Below are positions 24,351-28,098 of a stretch of DNA of 28,098 nt, one piece after another. The notes under the pieces are model-generated. The model was not told the origin of the DNA, made no database searches, and saw nothing but the letters and a program-made list of their open reading frames with translations. The position numbers and the translations under genes are program-made. Numbering within the stretch: position 1 is the first letter of the stretch; every line of letters begins with the position of its first letter. The stretch comes from a virus: positions 1-28,098 of the IMG/VR virus record IMGVR_UViG_3300030430_000921. One strand, 5' to 3'.

Positions 24351-24863
24351 ATGCCAAAAGTAGGTGAAAATTTACCAAAAGAACAAAGAGAAAAAGGTCT
24401 TAAACGATTAACGCAAAGACAACAAGACTTTCTTGATAACTTTATGCACAAGGATATGACGCAGACTAATGCCGCCAGGCAAGCTGGATACAGTAACCCG
24501 TCAGTAGACGCAGTTAGGTTGTTGCGTAATCCAGTAGTGCAGGAGCGATGGCAAGAAATGCAGGAGGAGAATCGGGCTCGCTTCGGGGTCACTCTTGATA
24601 AGTCGCTTCGGGACCTGTTAAAGATCCGTAACGAAGCACTGGATCGGGAAAGATATGGCGAGGCTATTCGGGCTGAAGAACTACGCTTACGGGCTTCTGG
24701 AGTGCTTATAAACAAGTCCCATGTACTACATGAGAAAGTTGACAAGATGTCGAAGGAGGAAATACTGGCTGAACTTCAGGCTCTACAACAAAAAGCTGAG
24801 TCACGCATGAAGAGAGCCAATGTTTCCCATATAGAACCAAAAAAGATAGGTAAAACTAGCTAA
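24351..24863 (+). CDS. terS: Terminase small subunit (Terminase_2-like)
   Basis: A 170-residue protein. 'LTQRQQDFLDNFMHKDMTQT' then 'NAARQAGYSNPSVDAVRLLR' and 'NPVVQERW' match the Terminase_2/TerS DNA-binding HTH domain (residues ~20-65). A helical oligomerisation region (about 75-115) and an extended charged C-terminus follow. The protein should bind the packaging site and hand genomic DNA to the large terminase, which is not in the window. GGAG lies about ten bases before the ATG. The 200 bases upstream are packed with repeats and could include its binding site. The gene is richer in TCGGG and G+C than most neighbours. Confidence 0.87.
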   Translation: MPKVGENLPKEQREKGLKRLTQRQQDFLDNFMHKDMTQTNAARQAGYSNPSVDAVRLLRNPVVQERWQEMQEENRARFGVTLDKSLRDLLKIRNEALDRERYGEAIRAEELRLRASGVLINKSHVLHEKVDKMSKEEILAELQALQQKAESRMKRANVSHIEPKKIGKTS

Positions 24864-25277
24864 AAGTGGGATTATCGGGGTAAAAACTTGCTGTGTCGGC
24901 AGCCAAGGAGACCGAACAATTCCTACAGGCATCGGGATCGGGCTAGTGATCGGGCTGTTACCTGCTGCGGAACCGTATAATTGTTCGCAGTCAGGTGCAG
25001 GTACAGCATAGGGATCGGGGGTGTCCACGTTCCTTCTTCGTAGTCATACGTACAATTGTTCGGATTCAGGCACAGCAGGTCAGGCTGCCCAGGAAGGATC
25101 GGGGTGAACGGGGATCGGGACTCGCTGCCTCCTGGTTGAATACGCACAATTGTTCGGAGTCGGTACCAGGCAGCAGGTGTACCAGGAGTCGCTGACGCAG
25201 CAGGTCAACGCCTGGGGCGTGAAAGCGTACAATTGTTCGTACTCACAGCAGCAGGTACAGCAGCGATACCAGGCATG
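24864..25277. repeat. GC-rich noncoding island of short repeated words
   Basis: About 410 bases with no supported gene and composition unlike the AT-rich surroundings. It is built from recurring words: CGAACAATT/AATTGTTCG (24913, 24979, 25054, 25148, 25231), GCAGCAGGT/ACCTGCTGC (24960, 25170, 25197, 25248), and many ATCGGG and CCAGG/CCTGG copies. AATTGTTCG-N-A-N-TC followed within about 25 bases by CAGCAGGT recurs as a composite unit (25051-25080, 25145-25178, 25228-25256). ORFs here lack ribosome binding sites. The island ends at the A-tract of promoter P3. Function unknown. Confidence 0.75.
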
Positions 25278-25330
25278 AAAAAAAATAAAAAAAGTTGTTG
25301 ACATTAATATTGTAATGATTACTATATATT
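25278..25330 (+). promoter_or_regulatory. Promoter P3 (A-tract, TTGACA, GTAATGATTACTATAT core)
   Basis: A8-T-A7-G (25278-25294) precedes TTGACA (25298-25303) and GTAATGATTACTATAT (25312-25327). Depending on which bases form the -10, the spacer is 16 (TACTAT) or 19 (TATATA). The leader continues CAGCCATAGGAGAAA, nearly identical to that after P4. The ATG inside the core (25315) is not a start. Confidence 0.75.
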
Positions 25331-25359
25331 ATATTAATTCAGCCATAGGAGAAATAAAA

Positions 25360-25761
25360 TTGGATTATAACAATATGAAAGAAGCTGTAATTAAGCAGCT
25401 TAACATGAGCGAAGAAGACACTAAGCAAACACTAAAAGACGTTATTAATGGCGGTGCTGCTGGTGGATTCTCAGGTTTTATTTATCATTACGAAACAGTT
25501 AAATTTGCCAAAGATAACATAAAAGCTATTTATGGCTATGCTAAAGAGCAAGCCCAAGAGCTAGGCGAAGACGTTTACAAAATGATACAAGGGTTTAGTT
25601 GTTTAAAAGATATGAGCCCGTTAATCTCAGAAATTGCCGACACTATACACGGTCACCCAGATAAGGCAACGGTTACCGATGGAATGGATACGCAGATACT
25701 TAACGCTTTAGCTTGGTATGCTCTTGAGGAGGTAGCACATAGGGAGGTCGAAGATGCTTAA
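25360..25761 (+). CDS. Hypothetical protein, probable TTG start
   Basis: A 133-residue protein. TTG 25360 is chosen as start because AGGAGA (25347-25352) lies eight bases before it and the leader matches the one before the next P4-driven gene. The ATG at 25315 is inside promoter P3, and ATG 25375 is too far from the ribosome binding site. The sequence 'EAVIKQLNMSEEDTKQTLKD' then 'INGGAAGGFSGFIYHYETVK' is helical with a Gly-rich turn. Later come 'KDMSPLISEIADTIHGHPDK' and 'ILNALAWYALEEVAHREVED', typical of small cyanophage and marine-phage DUF proteins. No function can be assigned. Confidence 0.7.
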   Translation: MDYNNMKEAVIKQLNMSEEDTKQTLKDVINGGAAGGFSGFIYHYETVKFAKDNIKAIYGYAKEQAQELGEDVYKMIQGFSCLKDMSPLISEIADTIHGHPDKATVTDGMDTQILNALAWYALEEVAHREVEDA

Positions 25762-25963
25762 ACAATCAGCACACATTCACATAATTGAAGACGATAACGG
25801 AGACATTGCAGACATTAAGTCATATTGTTCTGATGACTGCAATAAGCAGGACAACGGAGATAATTACCGAGGCTGGAACGGATTAAACGAAATTTCGACC
25901 AGTCAGAAGTGCGAAAACTCTAACTGCAATAACCAGATAGCAGGAGTTAACGAAGATGATTAA
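25754..25963 (+). CDS. Small acidic Asn/Cys-rich hypothetical protein
   Basis: A 69-residue protein, MLKQSAHIHIIEDDNGDIAD, with many Asp/Asn and five Cys ('SYCSDDCNK', 'KCENSNCNNQ'). The two Cys pairs (C-x3-C and C-x4-C) could form a small metal-binding ribbon. GGAGG lies about seven bases before the ATG, and the gene overlaps its predecessor by eight bases. No family was recognised. Confidence 0.65.
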   Translation: MLKQSAHIHIIEDDNGDIADIKSYCSDDCNKQDNGDNYRGWNGLNEISTSQKCENSNCNNQIAGVNEDD

Positions 25964-26123
25964 AAAAATTAATGATATTCAAAAAATGTTCGCTTTTTAC
26001 GGTTTTACAAATTGTCCGATAAATAGAAAAAAAATAACTAGCCTTATAATTAGGGGATTTAGTAAAGAATCAATTTACTTAATTGGTTGCGATATTTATA
26101 ACGGCACCAGTCATTTAAAATAA
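25956..26123 (+). CDS. Very small hypothetical protein (55 residues)
   Basis: ATG 25956 lies nine bases after AGGAG (25942-25946) and overlaps the previous gene by eight bases. The product begins MIKKINDIQKMFAFYGFTNC and ends YLIGCDIYNGTSHLK. It is basic and aromatic with two Cys. The ribosome binding site and overlap geometry support translation; no domain is recognisable. Confidence 0.6.
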   Translation: MIKKINDIQKMFAFYGFTNCPINRKKITSLIIRGFSKESIYLIGCDIYNGTSHLK

Positions 26124-26278
26124 TCGGGGAATTGTTCGGGAAAATCGGGAGCGGGGCGACCTGCTGCCGATTTTTTTTGTCTTGGTTTTGGCTACAGGTA
26201 TTATTGGTTACCTGCGGCAGCACCAGTCCGAACAATTGTTCGAAGTCGCAGCAGGTATCCTGGTATATCCTCTTGCCT
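26124..26278. repeat. Second GC-rich repeat-word island
   Basis: About 155 bases sharing the words of the island at 24864: AATTGTTCG (26130), ATCGGG copies, ACCTGCTGC (26159), and the composite CGAACAATTGTTCG…GCAGCAGGT (26229-26256). CTGCGGCAG and CCTGG also recur. There is no gene. It starts right at the previous stop and ends at the A-tract of promoter P4, the same placement as the first island. Confidence 0.72.
26229..26242. promoter_or_regulatory. Perfect CGAACAATTGTTCG palindrome
   Basis: A 14-base perfect inverted repeat matching the CGAAC-N4-GTTCG form of Gram-positive/actinobacterial LexA boxes. It lies about 70 bases upstream of promoter P4. It may bind a dimeric regulator; LexA is only one option, because the same word is also abundant inside genes. 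Confidence 0.5.
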
Positions 26279-26280
26279 GT

Positions 26281-26341
26281 AAAAAAATAAAAAAAAGTTT
26301 AATTACCTGTTGACATATTAGTAGTAATGATTACTATATAT
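26281..26341 (+). promoter_or_regulatory. Promoter P4 (A-tract, TTGACA, GTAATGATTACTATAT core)
   Basis: A7-T-A8-G (26281-26297), TTGACA (26310-26315) and GTAATGATTACTATAT (26324-26339), with the same nine-base TTGACA-to-TAATGAT spacing as P3. The leader CAGCCAATAGGAGAAA also matches P3, so the whole module of about 80 bases looks duplicated. Confidence 0.75.
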
Positions 26342-26366
26342 ATAAACAGCCAATAGGAGAAAACAA

Positions 26367-26516
26367 ATGAGTAAATATAATTCAGATGCAATAGATGAAT
26401 GTTGCGATCAAATACTAGGTCATACGAACTGGGGTTATGGCAAAAATCCAAATACTAAAGAAATAGAATGTGTCGTTATATTCTATAAAGAGCCTGAGGA
26501 TGAAGATAATGACTAA
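26367..26516 (+). CDS. Very small acidic protein (49 residues)
   Basis: The first gene after promoter P4, with AGGAGAAA eight bases before the ATG. It begins MSKYNSDAIDECCDQILGHT and ends KEPEDEDND. It has two adjacent Cys plus one more, and a strongly acidic tail. Strong promoter and ribosome binding site support expression; no family was recognised. It overlaps the following membrane microprotein by eight bases. Confidence 0.62.
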   Translation: MSKYNSDAIDECCDQILGHTNWGYGKNPNTKEIECVVIFYKEPEDEDND

Positions 26517-26598
26517 GTGGGAGGTAGCTTTGGTGGTGGCTCAGTCCATCACCTTTTTTGCAGTTATAAGTGCAGTCGTAATAATAATACCATTTTAA
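26509..26598 (+). CDS. 29-residue single-pass membrane microprotein
   Basis: The ORF MTKWEVALVVAQSITFFAVI… continues SAVVIIIPF and stops just before the ribosome binding site of the GGCT gene. Residues 6-29 are almost entirely hydrophobic, giving one membrane helix after a short MTKWE head. GAGG lies nine bases upstream, and the start overlaps the previous stop in TAATGACTAA. It may be a small holin-like, superinfection-exclusion or membrane-modulating peptide; none of these can be chosen from sequence. Confidence 0.55.
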   Translation: MTKWEVALVVAQSITFFAVISAVVIIIPF

Positions 26599-26608
26599 GG
26601 AGGTAGTA

Positions 26609-27145
26609 ATGAAAAAGATATACTTTGCATACGGTGCGAATACAAATAAAGAGGCTATGAAGCATAGGTGTCCTAACGCCAGGGCTATTGGGGCTGGGCA
26701 TTTAAATGACTTCAGATTAAAGTTTAACAATGTTGCGGATATTGATAAGTTTACTTATCCAGAAATTGAATCAGCTTGGTATAGTGAAGCCCCAGTGGTT
26801 ATTTGGGAAATTACACCAGATTGTGAGAAAGCCCTAGATAGATTCGAAAGCTTCCCAAGCTTGTATAGAAAAATTGAAGTAGACGGATACATTCACGAAA
26901 AGAATACGAATGGTGATTACTTTAAACACTATCACGGATTCGCTTACAAAATGAACTGGTCGGGTCTCAACATACCTAATGCTAGTTATGTTCATACGAT
27001 AAGGGAAGGTTTAAAAGGGTTCCATCCTAAAAGTAACTGGGACTATATCGATAAGATGATAGACGAAGCCATACTTGAAAGCTTCAAAGCATCAGAGGAA
27101 AGCCTTAATTCCCATCGGAAATACGGTGGGTCTAACTGGCGATAA
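26609..27145 (+). CDS. Gamma-glutamylcyclotransferase (GGCT/AIG2-like)
   Basis: A 178-residue protein behind a near-perfect AAGGAGG. The N-terminal MKKIYFAYGANTNKEAM has the family's Y-G-[AS]-N substrate-binding loop (YGAN, 8-11). 'VVIWEITPDCEKALDRFESF' then 'PSLYRK' carries the likely catalytic Glu80 and the conserved LYRK region. GGCT enzymes release 5-oxoproline from gamma-glutamyl amines or peptides. The amidoligase at 27392 is the known genomic partner type, proposed to make amide linkages that GGCTs remove or edit. Both may modify peptides, cell-wall material or small molecules during infection; the substrate is unknown. Confidence 0.82.
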   Translation: MKKIYFAYGANTNKEAMKHRCPNARAIGAGHLNDFRLKFNNVADIDKFTYPEIESAWYSEAPVVIWEITPDCEKALDRFESFPSLYRKIEVDGYIHEKNTNGDYFKHYHGFAYKMNWSGLNIPNASYVHTIREGLKGFHPKSNWDYIDKMIDEAILESFKASEESLNSHRKYGGSNWR

Positions 27146-27161
27146 GTTTACCCCTGGCAAC

Positions 27162-27188
27162 AACCCCAGCTTCAGGCTGGGGTTTTTT
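27162..27188 (+). terminator. Strong Rho-independent terminator after GGCT
   Basis: AACCCCAGC (27162-27170), loop TTCAG, GCTGGGGTT (27176-27184) with a run of six T (27183-27188). This is the clearest intrinsic terminator in the window; it ends the P4 operon and insulates the origin region. Confidence 0.9.
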
Positions 27189-27200
27189 CCTGAACGGGTA

Positions 27201-27214
27201 CGAACAATTGTTCG
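27201..27214. promoter_or_regulatory. Perfect CGAACAATTGTTCG palindrome beside the origin
   Basis: The second perfect 14-base copy, 13 bases past the terminator T-run. It is followed by TGTTCATCGGGCATCGGG, words shared with the GC-rich islands, and lies about 43 bases from the first DnaA box. Confidence 0.55.
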
Positions 27215-27256
27215 TGTTCATCGGGCATCGGGCACCAGGGGCATCTGCTCAATAGG

Positions 27257-27312
27257 TTATCCACAACTTATCCACACATATAGGTTTAAGGTTTTTGGAA
27301 TTTTTTTTTAAA
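27257..27312. other. Probable replication origin: tandem DnaA boxes and AT-rich tract
   Basis: Two perfect TTATCCACA boxes (27257-27265, 27268-27276) lie on the same strand 11 bases apart, one helical turn. They are followed by AT-rich DNA ending in a T10/A5 tract (27301-27314) that could be the unwinding element. A CGAACAATTGTTCG palindrome lies upstream and AATTGTTCG (27313-27321) downstream. TTATCCACA is the high-affinity DnaA box of many bacteria, so host DnaA may open this origin. Only two other perfect boxes were noticed in the window (20560-20568; 2800-2808 on the minus strand). Confidence 0.65.
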
Positions 27313-27328
27313 AATTGTTCGTATTCAC

Positions 27329-27356
27329 TTGAATATTGCAATCATTACTATATAAT
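27329..27356 (+). promoter_or_regulatory. Promoter P5 for the amidoligase gene
   Basis: TTGAAT (27329-27334), a 16-base spacer and a perfect TATAAT (27351-27356). The variant core GCAATCATTACTATAT (27338-27353) matches 14 of 16 bases of P3/P4. AATTGTTCG (27313-27321) ends seven bases before the -35. Confidence 0.75.
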
Positions 27357-27391
27357 AAATTTAAGTTAAACAACAAAAAGAGGAAATTAAG

Positions 27392-28098
27392 ATGCAAGCT
27401 TTATTTCAAAAAATAGGTTCCAAGTCCAGATATGCTTTAGGCTTTGAGCCTGAGGTAAAAAACAATAATAAAAATTATATTGATTTAAACGAAAATAACG
27501 AAGCTAGTTTGAACCCTATTAAAGGTCTAGTTCATAAACCCGACGGTTCAAGAGCTGACATTGAGCAAGACTTACCAGTTCTTGCTGATTGTCAAGTTGC
27601 ATGGGATTATTTAAAAGATTGTCTTAAACTTTTAAGTGATAACAATAGTTATATTAACACTGATTGCTCAGTACACATGCATGTTAGCACGTTACCAATT
27701 AGACCTGATTTAACTAATGAGCAATTTACTTTAAAGTCTATTGATTTAAAAAATAGATATTCTGGACTTGGACATTATTTAAGTGATAGATCTAATTTAG
27801 ATGCTTTATTTGATACAAGACAATCAGTGCAATTGCCGCTGGACGTTGTAAAGGACGTGGGATATAGAATTAGTAAACATATTGACTTTTTTGGTTCAAC
27901 AATAGCACGTTCAAGACGTGATGCTTATTTTTGCAAATATCCAGCTTCACATAACAGTATTAAAAATGCTAATCCAACGTTACAAAACTTAGCAAGATTA
28001 TTTAAAGGTAACGGTTCAGTCGAAAAATATAGTGCAATTAGTGTTAAACATTATAGCACAAAAAAGACTTTAGAATTTAGATCACATTCTGGCACTAT
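27392..28098 (+). CDS. Putative amidoligase (ATP-grasp/GS-fold COOH-NH2 ligase), 3' end outside window
   Basis: At least 235 residues, open to the window end. The start ATG 27392 follows AGAGGAAA by about eight bases and lies 36 bases after the -10 of P5. Family motifs of the glutamine-synthetase-like amidoligases are visible: GFEPEV (17-22), KPDGSRADIE (49-58), CSVHMHVS (92-99) and TLEFRSHSGT (226-235). The Glu and His residues bind metal and ATP, and the E-F-R element closes the active site. These enzymes join a carboxylate to an amine using ATP, and phages often encode one near a GGCT, as here. The substrate is unknown; peptide tagging or envelope modification are candidates. Confidence 0.85.
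   Translation, partial: MQALFQKIGSKSRYALGFEPEVKNNNKNYIDLNENNEASLNPIKGLVHKPDGSRADIEQDLPVLADCQVAWDYLKDCLKLLSDNNSYINTDCSVHMHVSTLPIRPDLTNEQFTLKSIDLKNRYSGLGHYLSDRSNLDALFDTRQSVQLPLDVVKDVGYRISKHIDFFGSTIARSRRDAYFCKYPASHNSIKNANPTLQNLARLFKGNGSVEKYSAISVKHYSTKKTLEFRSHSGT

Noticed and set aside
24151-24351. 66-codon ORF between the Cys-rich gene and the small terminase
   Set aside because: No ribosome binding site, and the sequence is dominated by the ACTTAC/GTAAGT repeats and G/C hairpins; the product is low-complexity.
24913-25256. CRISPR array
   Set aside because: The repeated words are short (9 bases each), their spacing is irregular (about 75-97 bases) and no cas genes exist; the Cas4-like nuclease belongs to a phage recombination set.
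24801-25304. Several 66-75 codon ORFs in the GC-rich island on both strands
   Set aside because: They lack ribosome binding sites, cross the repeat words in different frames and have biased Ser/Pro/Arg/Cys composition expected from the repeats.
26229-26242. Definite LexA box
   Set aside because: The match to CGAAC-N4-GTTCG is exact, but the same word is scattered through many genes, so a simple SOS operator does not explain it; host identity is also unknown.
27075-27311. 78-codon ORF over the GGCT end and origin
   Set aside because: It runs through the terminator and DnaA boxes, has no ribosome binding site and mostly shadows the GGCT gene.

Overview
The window is a piece of a tailed-phage genome, AT-rich, with densely packed and often overlapping genes. 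Hallmarks are a long run of virion-protein genes, a T4-type lysozyme, a phage recombination/replication gene set, and a small-terminase gene. The virion proteins look like those of uncultured marine podovirus-like phages: an 'LTGVQMEVGS…FEHRSIGDELALCQRYY' tail-protein ending, a 716-residue stabilization-like protein, and Gly/Ala-rich ejection-type proteins. No tape measure or major tail protein is visible, which favours a short-tailed phage. The host cannot be named from the sequence. No major capsid, portal, large terminase, DNA polymerase or integrase gene lies here, so the rest of the genome is outside the window.

Layout. (1) 1-12925, + strand: tail and virion genes, mostly chained by 1-4 nt stop/start overlaps (TAATG or ATGA), ending in lysozyme. 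(2) 12890-14820: a switch region. It holds a small ribbon-helix-helix (RHH) gene on the minus strand, a DUF1064 nuclease gene on the plus strand, and a minus-strand operon of an RHH protein and a ParB-like protein. (3) 14989-22817, + strand: replication and recombination genes (coiled-coil protein, Sak4-like ATPase, SSB-like protein, zinc-finger protein, SF2 helicase, DUF6378 protein, Cas4-like nuclease, TOPRIM primase-helicase). Two structured leaders interrupt this run; one is a clear H-type pseudoknot. (4) 22818-24150, + strand: small accessory genes including an ImmA/IrrE-like metallopeptidase. (5) 24098-24863: a cluster of 11 ACTTAC/GTAAGT hexamers and G/C hairpins, then the small terminase. 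(6) 24864-28098: islands of GC-rich repeated words alternating with very small genes, each set behind a copy of the same promoter. This part ends with a gamma-glutamylcyclotransferase (GGCT), a terminator, a probable replication origin with two tandem perfect DnaA boxes, and an amidoligase cut by the window end.

Three features stand out as possibly undescribed. The 9-mer AATTGTTCG (palindromic form CGAACAATTGTTCG) occurs 22 times by eye, increasingly toward the right end, and in the GC-rich islands it is combined with GCAGCAGGT as a composite repeat. A promoter family with core GTAATGATTACTATAT occurs five times, three copies carrying the same A-tract. A pseudoknotted RNA of about 70 nt sits before a zinc-finger gene. 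Together with the DnaA boxes, the ParB/RHH genes and the GGCT-amidoligase pair, the right arm looks like the control and origin region of the phage.
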